From the NCBI GenBank assembly GCA_947172415.1, contig OX359202.1:5752899-5816898 (forward strand): 64,000 nucleotides of DNA. The letters are read 5' to 3'. The translations under genes and the position numbers were made by a program. A model generated the notes under the pieces. The model had not been told where the DNA came from, did no database searches, and was given only the letters and a program-made list of their open reading frames with translations. Origin of the DNA: Chondrosia reniformis. Its lineage: Eukaryota; Porifera; Demospongiae; Chondrillida; Chondrillidae. Below, piece by piece: positions 1-12,076 of the stretch (within the stretch, counting starts at the first letter, position 1; each line of letters begins with the position of its first letter).

Positions 1-3000
1 AGGGTGAACCAAAATTGAAAAACTTGTTAGGTGTGTGCATTCGCATTCAGTGGTACTTTCATTGCTAAATACAACCCTACAACCGGTATCCATCCAATTT
101 ATACCCGACCTGCAAAACAAACCACATTTGTAAAGTTGAGATCTACCATACAACCAACAATGGACTGTAGATCATGAGGTAAATATAGCCATACTTACCC
201 AGTAGATGCAGAAACACAATGAGGACTCTGAAAGTTTAGTGACTGTATAAAATAGTGACAGAAATAGTGATGGATAATTACTAATTACCAATAATTGCAT
301 GTGACTAGCATGTGTCAAATATGGAGGTGACTCTGTATTGCATTTGATACATGGTTAACTTCAGTTTTGGAAACTAGAGGATTGTGTCATACATAAATTA
401 TTCACAGGATGAAACAAGCTCTGTTTCAGTAGAAGATTCAAAGGGGTACAGTATGATGCTCTGGACCCTGCTCTGAGTTTGAGTCCGTAGGAGTCATATC
501 TCAACTTTTGGGTAATATAGCCAAACCACCTCATACCCTTTCTCTCTTAGACACCTATATCTCTGTTAGACACCTATATCTCTGTTAGACACCTATATCT
601 GTTAGATACTTATATCTCTGTTAGACACCTATATCTCTGTTAGACACCTATATCTCTGTTAGACACCTATATCTCTGTTAGACACCTATATCTCTCTTAG
701 ACACCTATATCTCCGTTAGACACCTATATCTCTGCTAGACACCTATATCTCTGTTAGACACCTATATCTCTGTTAGACACCTATATAATTTATCTCCTCC
801 CACCTTGTAAATTTCTAGATCCACCTCTGTAAATTGTATACATACATACAGTACAACCATTTCAAGGAGAAACATACCTGATGGTTGAAGGCGATTCTAA
901 CAGGAGGATCCAGAGAAGAGGTGTCTATTTGACTGTCTGAATAAACACTTATAATTATGATGACACTGTTTAAGGTGCTTTCTTGGCTAATGGTTGGTTC
1001 TCTGGAAGGGCTTTGAAGGAGAACAAACTCATTAACACACTTACTGTAATGTGACAGTTGGTCTGTTAACATACCATAGCCCACTGAGTATTCTCGGCTG
1101 GTCTGGAGCTTCAAAGTTACTGTAGTTTGGAAGCAAACGATTAGCACCTTCAATAACACCAACAGATACAATTATAGAAGAATTTGAGAGTTGACCAATA
1201 TTTTCAGGAAGATTCAATGACCCAGAAGATGTAACAAAGTTCTGCCACTGAGTGTCATTAGCAACACCAACTGATATGATTCTTAGCTCTACAGCAATAT
1301 AATGTGTATGGTATCACTTTTTAATATAGCTATACACCTCAATGATACAAGATTGCATAACATTTACCTGTGCTGTTTGTCTTAATGACAACCGTTCCAG
1401 AATCAGACTGCAGAGCCAAGGAAGAGAGTGCCTCGGCTATATTCTCCACAGTTGTAACCACATCTCCCAGAGTGCCCTGTACATCGGATACTTCACTCCA
1501 AAACTCGACGGAGTCTTCATCCAGAAGAAAGTCAATAACATTCAGAACATCCTACGTATATGCAAGTACACAAAGCCAACATAAACACCAAATAATAGTG
1601 CAAATATGAACATCATATTCTATTCTTAAATCAAGGACTCAAAAAGACTAAAAAGAAGACAAAGACGCCTAGGTTCACTAATGAAGGGTCTAATTCAGCT
1701 CCAGTGGAGAAAGGAAGAAACAAAGCCTCACTGTATTCAAAGCTCTATAGGTTTGCCCTAAATCATTAGTCTAAGAAAATTGTGTTTTAGTCTATTCTCT
1801 TTATATTTCCTTTATAGGCATGATAACCATAGTTTTTGGAACATGCTGTTTTAGATAATTCATATTAAGATACATACGTACGTATGTACCTATATACGTA
1901 TATACTGATCAATTTGGCAATACCACAGACAATATGAATAAGAAGCTTACCATTGTGATACTTTCTACTTCTTCAGGTGTTGCATTGAAAACCCCAAGTA
2001 GTGTAGTGGATTCTTCAATAAGATTTACGAGGTTCTCCGTGTCATTAGAAGTGAATTCATCAGAGTGTATAGCTGAGGTGGTCTCCATGACAACAGCATT
2101 GATAGTTGCAACAGAAGGGTTTGCCTTTAGCTGTACAAGAAATACACACAGGAGGGCCCTTACTTAAAGCTGGGGCTACTATACACACAGGAGGGCCCTT
2201 ACTTAGAGCTGGGGTTACTATACACACAGGAGGGCTCTTACTTAGAGCTGGGGCTACTATTAGTCACCACCATCAGACAGAAATGTAAAGCTAATTACAG
2301 GGAAAGTCTCATTTGGTTCACTTACCTCATTCAGTAGGTCTGTGAATATAGAAGGACAGTCACCGATACAATTGCAGAGTCCAGATGTAATATTCATTTC
2401 ATAAGGAGCAATACATTGACACTCTTCAAGGGTCCTATTATAGTTTGAATGTTCAAAGCAACTGCATTTGTCCGTCAAGAATGAGTAGATCAGATTTGAT
2501 GGACAAATACAGCTGTCATCTTCATCCTCGATAAGGTTTGCTATGCAGACACAGTTTGTACCATTAAGTGTCATATTACCAGTGCATACACAAGTTTCTA
2601 GAGATGGATTATAGATTTGGTCACTGAATTCGCAAGTGCAGTTGCTAGTTGAAGAAGAATATAGCAATCCTCTAGGGCAAACACATTCTCCAAGTGAGTC
2701 TTCTATCAGATTAGCAGTGCAGATACAGTTTGTACCATTAAATGTCCTATTACCAGTGCATACACAAACTTCTAGAGATGGATTATAGATTTGGTCACTG
2801 AATTCGCAAGTGCAGTTGCTAGTTGAAGAAGAATATAGCAATCCTCTAGGGCAAACACATTCTCCAAGTGAGTCTTCTATCAGATTAGCAGTGCAGATAC
2901 AGTTTGTACCATTAAATGTCCTATTACCAGTGCATACACAAACTTCTAGAGATGGATTATAGATTTGGTCACTGAATTTGCAAGTACAGTTGCTAGTTGA

Positions 3001-6000
3001 AGAAGAATATAGTAATCTGCTAGGGCAAACACATTCTCCAAGTGAGTCTTCTATCAGATTAGCAGTGCAGATACAGTTTGTACCATTAAATGTCCTATTA
3101 CCAGTGCATACACAAACTTCTAGAGATGGATTATAGATTTGGTCACTGAATTCACAAGTGCAGTTGCTAGTTGAAGAAGAATATAGCAATTCGCTAGGGC
3201 AAACACATTCTCCAAGTGAGTCTTCTATCAGATTAGCAGTGCAGATACAGTTTGTACCATTAAATGTCCTATTACCAGTGCATACACAAACTTCTAGAGA
3301 TGGATTATAGATTTGGTCACTGGATTCGCAAGTGCAGTTGCTAGTTGAAGAAGAAAATAGCAATTCGCTAGGGCAAACACATTCTCCAAGTGAGTCTTCT
3401 ATCAGATTAGCAGTGCAGATACAGTTTGTACCATTAAATGTCCTATTACCAGTGCATACACAAACTTCTAGAGATGGATTATAGATTTGGTCACTGAATT
3501 CGCAAGTGCAGTTGCTAGTTGAAGAAGAATATAGCAATCCTCTAGGGCAAACACATTCTCCAAGTGAGTCTTCTATCAGATTAGCAGTGCAGATACAGTT
3601 TGTACCATTAAATGTCCTATTACCAGTGCATACACAAACTTCTAGAGATGGATTATAGATTTGGTCACTGAATTCGCAAGTGCAGTTGCTAGTTGAAGAA
3701 AAATATAGCAATCCTCTAGGGCAAACACATTCTCCAAATGTGTCTTCTATCAGATTAGCAGTGCAGATACAGTTTGTACCATTAAATGTCCTATTACCAG
3801 TGCATACACAAGCTTCTAGAGATGAATTATAGATTTGGTCACTGAATTCGCAAGTACAGAGACCAGTATCTTCAGAGAAGATTGTGCCACTGGGACAGAC
3901 ACAAAGCTTAGAAGACATATCCTCAACTAGACCGTCTTTACAGGTACATTCAGACCCATTTAAAGATCTAGTATTCTCACATTGACAAACAGAGGCTGAA
4001 GAATTAAAGAAAGAGCCTTCAATACAGTCACAGGTACCAGAAGAGGAGTTGAAGGTGGAAAGAGAATCATCACAGGTGCAGTTGCCTTCTGTGTATGTAG
4101 TTCCACCTGGACACTCACAATTATCACTGGTTTCATTTCTCACCAAAACCCCAGCACACTCACAGGTGTTGCCTAGCAACACTTCGTTCTCCTCACATAT
4201 TATAGGTACGCAAGTATAGTTACCAATAGTGTCCAAACAAGTTTTTCCGGTGGGACAACTGACAGAAAGACATTCATTCACATTGCTGCATGTGAATCCG
4301 TCTCCCTCAAATCCAGGATGGCATGAGCAGTTCAATACATCTGTTGATATGCTGATACAGTTGGCATTCTCGCCACATTCATTAAGGGTTGTGTCACATA
4401 TATCTGCACATGGAGTATATATGTGAGATGGTTCATCTTTAGTCTGTTGAGCGTCTGAAGACACAGTCTGATTTTGAGAATTGGATGTTTTGACCCTTCA
4501 GTGACTGTTGTAGGTTGCTCTTTAGAGAATCCAGCAGTCACCATCAGTTCCTGAAGAAGACCTCCAGGGTTGAAATTCTCAAGAAACAAACTGTGTCTCT
4601 AAATGCTCAAAAGACGTATATGCAAATGGAGTTTATATCTATAGAATCGAACATATATACATCTATATACAAACATTTCAGCTTCAACTTACCTGGACAG
4701 GAGCTGTTAAGATCTGAGACATCCGCAAAATTTAAGTCTGTTCCATTCAAGTGAGGCAATGAACTGAAACAATTTATATCACCAGGATTATAAAAGTAGC
4801 TTGAAGTTCCCAGTATATTCTTAAGCCAAATTATATGACAATCACAGTGAACCAGACTTATTATGGTCCTGCAAATAAATATATAAATAAACAAATAATA
4901 GGACACAATTGCCTTTATTTTCTTTGACATTGCTGCAATGTACATGCAAATTGTAATGATTTCTCTGAAGAGATCTCCAGTCCATTAATAGGGTCACAGT
5001 GAAGTTTGGAATTTCCAAAAATAGCTGTCTGGCCCATGGCCAGTGGAGAAGAGAGAACAAACCAATTCAATCCTCATTTCTATACCAGGTAATACGTACG
5101 TACTTTATATGTATGTCTATCCTAAGTCATATGTCCATATAGGAGAATACATATACGTAGGTGTGTGCACTTACAGTCTGTAAACTTACACATCACTTAG
5201 TGACACTACAAACTGCTCCAAATTTTTATTCAGAGACAAAGGAGTGTTATTTTCAAGAATACTAATAAAAGTGTCAAAGAATATTGTGATTCCATAAACA
5301 GTAGAAACATTCATCTTGTGTGATTTAACCCTCACAGTTGAAGATTTGAATTGTCTCCTTGAAATCCTCTGAAAACTTCAAAAGAAATACTTTCAAGTCT
5401 TGACTCTTTTATTAAGCTACACGCAAGATATTAACTCTCACTATTATCCTATAGATTGGTCTCTTTAATAAAACTAGCTATTAAGAGAGAGATATTGATT
5501 ATAGCCATGGCAAGTATAGTACTATAAAAATCTATATACACACGAGTTGAAGTCTACTCCCAATTATGTAGTACTCCCTCAGCTGTAACTAGCAGCAAAG
5601 CTTTACTCACAGATAGTTCAACGATGGCAGACCGCTAAAGGCACTCGACTCTATCCTAGTGATTGTAGCTGTAATAGTTCTGCGAATAGAATCGATAAAA
5701 TAACATTTGTCATTAAAGAACAATTAATATATAACTCACATTCGGCTGATACTTGTGAATGCAGAAAATGTGTCAGCTTCGATAGAACTACCTAAAGTTC
5801 CCGTAATAGCACTGCAATACAAAAAACGATCAAGTGGTATTAAAACGGACAGATCTATCTACTGATTAGAGCGAATGAAGAGAGGTCTAGTCTCTACTAC
5901 TTACAGCTCCTTTATTGCACTCGGTTGCCCACCACCAATAAATGAGCTAGGGTTGGCCTTAAGGCCGCTTAGACTTATATTGTGGCATACGGCGAGCAGT

Positions 6001-6116
6001 CCACTGTTCAGTGTCGTTATAGAACACGAGGACTGAGCTTCCTCAGGCCATAGTAGCAGCGCTAAAAGAATCCATAGTCGTAGTCTTGAAGCCATATCCA
6101 CAGCACGTTGGTCCAT
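1..6116 (-). CDS. Adhesion GPCR-like receptor, LRR-EGF-GAIN-GPS ectodomain (3' partial at left edge)
   Basis: Exons by eye: 6116-5905, 5811-5740, 5679-5611, 5330-5190 (weak acceptor), 4868-4693, 4403-2326, 2130-1951, 1551-1368, 1288-1075, 1010-878, 242-199, 109-1. The phases join into one open frame of about 1204 codons. The order is: signal peptide (start M1, or M8 in MASRLRLWILLALLL), a Cys-containing N-cap, LRR exons of 72 and 69 nt, an LRRCT (CDCHIIWLKNIL), a calcium-type EGF, a Cys-rich EGF-like array, then a GAIN domain. The last two exons carry a GPS with Cys, Trp, GC, C-x-C and HLTSFSILV, so autoproteolysis would fall between Leu and Thr. Adhesion GPCRs use this cleavage to expose a tethered agonist. 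The 7TM region must lie left of position 1, so the receptor assignment is inferred from GAIN-GPS. LRRs also occur in ADGRA members, but the EGF array differs from them. Confidence 0.85.
541..790. repeat. 19-bp minisatellite in an adhesion GPCR intron
   Basis: About thirteen copies of a unit reading gttagacacctatatctct, with small variants. It lies in the intron between the last GAIN exon (878) and the first GPS exon (242). Confidence 0.95.
2145..2260. repeat. Three tandem copies of a ~37-bp unit in an intron
   Basis: Three near-identical units containing cacacaggagggcccttact followed by an agctggggctactata-type stretch. They sit within 20 bp of the splice acceptor of the GAIN exon that starts at 2130. 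Confidence 0.9.
2590..3865 (-). repeat. 174-bp coding tandem array (EGF-like units)
   Basis: Eight consecutive units of about 58 codons lie inside the large EGF exon of the adhesion GPCR. Each has Cys pairs around SDQIYNPSLE, a TGNRTFNGTNC stretch and an NLIEDSLGEC stretch. The inner units are nearly identical at DNA level, with a period of 174 bp (for example the start near 2632 recurs near 2806). The two edge units are more diverged, which is typical of unequal crossing-over. Many N-x-T/S sites suggest heavy glycosylation. Confidence 0.93.
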
Positions 6117-6726
6117 CCTCGGCTGGAAATAGTATTATGTTTACTAACTTCTCTCACACAACTGAAACAGTTGGATCCAAATCGACAAGTCACTCCAGGG
6201 AGGGAGTTATCAAGAAGTCTACAATTTAAATATTCATGAGATGGTGAAATCCCCTCTGTAAATCAACTCGCAGCACGACCTTTCTATTTTGCATGCGCTG
6301 GACAGACCGTGTGATGCATGGGCGCGTCTATAAAACTATACAATGCACCACTTTGAAAACAATACAGTAGTAATAATGACGATAAAGGTAGTGTATTAGA
6401 ATTAGTAAACTTGGGGATTCAGTTTTGGTGATCCACTGATGAGTTAGTGCTTGGATTTCTTACTTTTATTGGAATCTCTATACAAGAGAGAAGAACACAA
6501 ACATAAAACTTTAATAAAATCACATCAATTAATTTGTAATAGGAATAAAGACTAGTCTCAACATGTCGCCAAATTTCTAAACACATTCTAATGACTTAGG
6601 TTTAGTCCCAGCAGAGGAGGAGTAATAAGAGAAAACTACATCCTCCTAGGTCTATAGTCGGTGTACATATACAGTCTTTGAATTAATCCTAACCTTGAAA
6701 AATCGTTATTTTTGGTATATATGCAT
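6117..6726. other. Intergenic region: upstream of the adhesion GPCR, downstream of SNW1
   Basis: Both flanking genes are on the minus strand. The first ~200 bp next to the adhesion GPCR start are less AT-rich and probably hold its promoter and 5' UTR. The remainder is AT-rich and should include the SNW1 3' UTR. No further gene is seen. Confidence 0.5.
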
Positions 6727-9700
6727 TTAATACATATGAATTTCAAAGTAATTGCACCTTTCTCCAGCTTGGCGTTTGTGTGTTTTAGCTTCAGTCAAGA
6801 AGTCCAACTTGAGGCCAAATGGATCTTCTTCTCCCCTTTCAAACTGCACTGGACCATCTCTAGATTGTGATGGATCTGTTCCCGAAAAACCTTTCTCAGG
6901 TACAAATCTACAAACACCATGATGATGGAAAAATTATTGAAGGATCACATTAAAACATCCCGAAGAAATAGCTGCTACAATAACACTGATACAAGAAAAA
7001 GGTGTTTAAGATTATTCATACGGGATGCATAAACAATTAGTGTAGGCATGTGGTATTCTGTGTGGTAAAGAAGCTTGGAGTCCCCAGCAATGGAAATAGG
7101 CTACATTAGTAGCTGCAAAGAAGGCCAACAAAACCCCAATTTGTTAACTACGTATACAGGATAGCCAGTCTGAGATAGAAAGAGCTCATATTATTATTAT
7201 TATTATTATTAGAGTAACAATGCATGAACCACCAACCAATACATATGTATTATACATACGTATGTACGAATGCACATCACAATTCTCCTTGCAGTCCTTA
7301 GCAATGGAAAAGCAAACAAGAGCCATAGCACAACTCCCCACCTGCTAGTCTTCACAATCTTCTCCACATCGTCTCCATAGAGATCCTTGTCCAGGTTCTT
7401 GCTAGGCTTGTAGACAGCATTAGCTGCACTTCCCCCCTCGCGCCAGGGCTTGTCGTACACATTGTATCCATCCTCCTCCCCAAATCCAGACGTCATACCC
7501 TACAGGGACCAAACATGGACACAATGACTATCTCAGTCTCTGACAGCCAGCACAAGACTGGACATACTGTACGTATATACACCATGGAATTGATTACAAG
7601 TTAACATAAAATGGAAAATTTTTGTGGGTATGTACGTATGTTTTCATAGAAAAGCTTGCATGATTTTCGCAGTTTAATTTTCAAGAATTACCCATACATG
7701 TGCTATATTATTATGTGTGACACAATTTTGAGGTAGAAAGTTTTGTAATTAAAACAGAATCTTCAAAAATGTCTTCCCCTTAAAAAATTCCCATTATAAA
7801 CAAACTTTAACACATTGACCACTAAAAGGGACATTAGCTGAACTCCTTCAAACCTTTGACTGCCCAAACAGCCTCTGGTCAAAGATGGAGTCGTGAGAGG
7901 GAGCAGTCTTAGAGGGAACACCCAGAGCAACAGCTTCACTAATGTCTCTATCACGATCACGATCAGCTTTAGTCCTTAGGGGAAACAGAAGAAAACAGAG
8001 CATGGTAGGTACGTACAGTAGGTATAGTGTTTTGGCATGACGGAGTACTGAACCTTACTTGCCAGCTTTCTCCAGCCTTCTCTGACGATGTCTCTCCTTG
8101 TGTCGCTCATATCTCAGTTCATCTCTCTTCTTAGCCTCGCCAACTTCTTCCTCTGTGAGACAGGTACAGATTTATAGTGAGTACATTCAGGGAATGGCAT
8201 ATAAACACAGAAAGGAAAGACATACGTACGTATATACATACGTACTGAAAAAGGGAGTTAATTGCACTGAGCCGTGCAAAGGCTAGGATGATAAGCAAAA
8301 TATATATACATACGTACGTACTGTACATATACAGTATACGTACATGTATGTAATTACATAGAAAGCTTTAATATCGGCACGGCATCTTAAAGGTGTACAG
8401 TGATCTTACGTACCTTCAAGTGGTTCTGAGGTGATTCCAGACCTCAGCTCCCTGGCTTTCTGAGCAAGATTCCTCATTTGTGACTCTTTCTCTTCTCTCT
8501 GTTTCTGTGCAATCTTGCTCTGTATCTGAGATCTCGCTTCCACAGCCTTGCGAGCCTACACAAGATCACAGGAAACGTAAACCTTCTTAATAATGTAAGA
8601 GAAAGAGTTCTGTTGTCATTGAATACTATGAAGATACAGTAGATTTACTCCAAACTATATTTCATATGAGACAAGATTGTTAAACAGATCTACAAAATTA
8701 CAATATTCATGTTGCCGTGGAAACTAGTGTGTTGCAAACAAGCCATCCCATACGTACCTCTCTATCAGCCATATACAGAGCTTGAGCCAATTTAGCAAAG
8801 TTATCATTAATAGTGTGCTCTTGAAGACCTCGGCCATCTGACGCCAGACGCTTGTCCAATGAAATGGTAAACCCCTACAAAGAGAATAATTATAACAAAC
8901 ATGAATAATTATTAAACTTGCAAATAATGTTTAACAAACTATTGATAAATACGTAACATTTATGAACTTTTTCATTTCAATGAATACTTCAATTTAAAGT
9001 AGTGAATATCTCCCCAAAGCATGAGGGACTCCCTAAAGGGGAATCCCCATTACACATTCAAGAAAGGGGTCTACCCAAATCCTACAGAATTAATTGACAA
9101 GAAATGAGTCAGCAGTCATGATATCAGACTAACGTACGTACGTACCTTTGGGTTCTTCCAGTTTGAAATGGAGGGCGGTATCTTCCAGTCCTGCTGCTCC
9201 TTAGCTGTAACCTTCCTGGTGGGGGAGTGAAGGACAGGGGCAGGCGGAGAAGGAGGTCCTCTTGGAATCTTTTTATTTGTTCTACAGACCATTTGAAAAA
9301 GACAATATTTGTACACAGTCTATTCCCATCTCTTAACCATACTGGACAGCACATACGTATGTACGTAGCTACGAAAGAGTACAGACTGAGGAGCATGACT
9401 AATGATCAGCATGCACACATACAGTACAAATGTACAAAGTAGGTAATTATGTGGTCATTACCTGAATCTTGGAGGAGACATTGGGTCTCTCTGGGCCTCA
9501 ACCATTCTGATGATTCTCTGGTTGGAGCCAGAATTGAACTGCTCACCTTGCTGGGCTGGAGTGTATCTGTTGGGAGGATACAGACACTACGTGGTGAGGC
9601 GGTGAGTTGGTGAGGGGGTGAGGCGGTGAGGGGGTGAGTTGGTGAGGGGGTGAGGGGGTGAGTTGGTGAGGGGGTGAGATGGTGAGTTGGTGAGTTGGTG

Positions 9701-12022
9701 AGTTGGTGAGGTGGTGAGTTGGTGAGTTGGTGAGGGGGTGAGGGGGTGAGTTGGTGAGGGGGTGAGATGGTGAGGTGGTGAGTTGGTGAGGTGGTGAGGG
9801 GGTGAGGGGGTGAGTTGGTGAGGGGGTGAGATGGTGAGGGGGTGAGATGGTGAGATGGTGAGGGGGTGAGTTGGTGAGGGGGTGAGGTGGTGAGTTGGTG
9901 AGGGGGTGAGATGGTGAGGTGGTGAGTTGGTGAGGTGGTGAGGGGGTGAGTTGGTGAGGTGGTGAGGGGGTGAGGTGGTGAGGGGGTGAGTTGGTGAGTT
10001 GGTGAGGTGGTGAGGTGGTGAGGGGGTGAGTTGGTGAGGTGGTGAGGGAGTGAGTTGGTGAGTTGGTGAGGTGGTGAGTTGGTGAGTTGGTGAGGGGGTG
10101 AGATGGTGAGTTGGTGAGGCGGTGAGGGGGTGAGTTGGTGAATTTCCGTTGCAGTACCTGATGTACTGAGCTGGTCCTTGCTTCTCTGCAGCTCTTACTG
10201 GCTGTGCAGCTGATATCTTACCACTGACCAGCTTCTCCAGAGCTGCCCTTGTCTCCTCTGTAGTCTGAACAAGATTGAAGAATATACAGAGCATACTGCA
10301 AGTATACAGTTAGTATACAACAAGAATACAGCAAATATACAGTTAGTATACAGCGAAAATACAGTTAGTATACAGTTAGTATACAGTGAGTATACAGACA
10401 TGCTGGGAGACTATGCAGTGATGTTTAATGTTATATGTACTTAACACACAAAGCACAGAGAGTTAATAAAGCAAATCTCATGAGGAACTGAACTGTGAAG
10501 TACATACTGTTACATTAGAACGTAGACATGAAACAAACAACCTTAAATGTGAAACCTACTTATAGTAAACAATATGTTCAACACATCATATACATTTCTG
10601 TTTTACTTTAAGAAAGCATTTGATTTAGTAAACAGTGAAATAATAAAATTGTGAAATTAAGATGACCTAACCTTTCAACTTACTTTTTGAATCTCATCTT
10701 CATCAGGAGGAAGCAGAGAGGAATCTCCCTCCTTCAAGTGCTGCTCTGTCATAGCAACTAGTGATGTGTGCACCACCTATACATACATAGATACATACAT
10801 ACACACATTTGTACATACGTACATACATACACACATATGTACATTCATACGTACATACATACATACATATGTACATATATTGCTGATGAAGACCTCCAGG
10901 TCGAAACATCCCAAATTAGTAAATTCATGTTGCTGATGCAGCATGGCTGCACAAAGCTTTTGTGAGTCCTTGACTCTCTACTAAATCTCTGGGTTTCATA
11001 TGCACAATATACATGCACATATGAACAATAGTGTCATATGATTTTGGATTGATCCCACTACGTCATCTTTTCTTTGTAACCTCAGCTAATAACTAGAGGC
11101 AAATGATGGATACGAGAAGGGTATCTCTCTCCTATCCAGATCAATACGTATGTGCTATGCAATCAGACTGTAACTCTCTCATTTAATGAAGTTCGCAATT
11201 CACAAATATGTACTTATATTGAGGATAAACAAACAAACAAACAAACAAACAGAGTGCATTATAGGATGCACTTTTGTACCTTCTCTTTTCTCTGTCCAAT
11301 CTTAGCCAGTGAGTCGTAATTAATCTTGCCCTCAGAATCAACTTGAAGAGGTACAATCGCTCCAGAGGCTTGCTTATTCTTCTTTTTACCCATCCCCAAA
11401 GGGTATTGCGCAATGTGGATCTCAGGGAAAGCCCCTCCATCACCAAAGTCCTATCATTGGAAATGAGTATGAGAAAACATTGGGTCATATGTACATACGT
11501 AGCATCAACATTCAGATTGAAGATTTGCAACCATTGGATTAACAAATGGAAAAGTTAAAAAGCTTTATCTGAATAAATGCATACATTTGTACATTCTAAG
11601 TATATAGATATGCCTATAAATAATATATATGTAACTCTCTGTGAGTCACTAAAGTGCTATTTTCAGTGGCTCTCTCGCTTAATGTATGTACGTATGTATG
11701 TAGAGTAGCTCGCCTCTAACGACCGCGGAACCCATCCCTTGCGCTTTCCGTAAGGAGGAGGTTCCTTTCTGATGGTTACTTGTGTAAGCTGCATACATAC
11801 GAGGAAAAGAAACTGTCCATTCAGCCAGAATGTACATAATTATGTAATAACTAAGTGACAACTTACATTTCTGTATGAGGAATCCACTTCTTCATCATTG
11901 GACGGCTCAAGAGAAGATTGGGTTGGAGCGGGTAAAAGTCTATTAACCAAAAGAGTATACGTATACATAAGAGTATAGAGGTTAAAAGAGTACGACACTC
12001 AAACGCACCTTGTCAGAGACAT
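6727..12022 (-). CDS. SNW1: SNW domain-containing protein 1 (SKIP/Prp45 orthologue)
   Basis: Fourteen exons: 12022-12009, 11939-11867, 11788-11714, 11450-11280, 10776-10684, 10264-10158, 9566-9462, 9281-9146, 8874-8758, 8555-8414, 8152-8059, 7974-7854, 7499-7342, 6907-6727. They join in frame to 528 aa, close to the 536 aa of human SNW1. Recognisable blocks in order are EPPPYGKRKGW, DFGDGGAFPEIH, QVDSEGKINYD, AAQPVRAAEKQGPAQYIRYT, KKIPRGPPSPPAPVLHSP (the SNW core), ISNWKNPKG, the charged helical region, and NVYDKPWREG/PSKNLDKDLYGDD near the C-terminus. SNW1 is a spliceosome component (Bact and C complexes) and a transcription coregulator in the nucleus. The exon 3 donor is a GC rather than GT. 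Intron 6 is expanded by a G-rich minisatellite. The start codon is 54 bp from the divergent ANCHR gene. Confidence 0.96.
9587..10141. repeat. G-rich minisatellite in SNW1 intron 6
   Basis: About 550 bp of units of 7-8 bp (ggtgagg, ggtgagtt, gggggtgag, agatggtgag) in mixed order. The plus strand is G-rich with many G2-G5 runs; the SNW1 transcript carries the CA-rich complement. The open frame through it on the minus strand is a by-product of the period and is not a protein. Confidence 0.97.
10785..10882. repeat. Degenerate (TACA)n microsatellite
   Basis: Interrupted cata/taca repeats in SNW1 intron 4... that is, the intron upstream of the exon ending at 10684 (exon start 10776). They are followed directly by a ctgatgaagacc...gaaac motif at 10883-10906. 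Confidence 0.85.
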
Positions 12023-12076
12023 TTTTATTTCTTCGTGGTAATGCTGATCATGTGATATGCACGTGATTTTCCCAAG
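12023..12076. promoter_or_regulatory. Inferred bidirectional promoter between SNW1 and ANCHR
   Basis: Only 54 bp separate the two divergent start codons, so both 5' UTRs and the core promoter must fit in this gap or overlap the opposite gene's first exon. It holds a tgatcatgtgatatgcacgtga stretch with E-box-like catgtg and cacgtg cores. No TATA box is evident. Confidence 0.6.

Noticed and set aside
4950..5060. Extra LRR exon between 5190 and 4868
   Set aside because: No matching phase or convincing acceptor, and part of the stretch (ggccagtggagaagagag) belongs to the dispersed repeat family.
9587..10294. 235-aa Thr/Pro/His-rich frame on the minus strand
   Set aside because: It is the SNW1 exon 6 read into a minisatellite intron; the composition is set by the repeat period.
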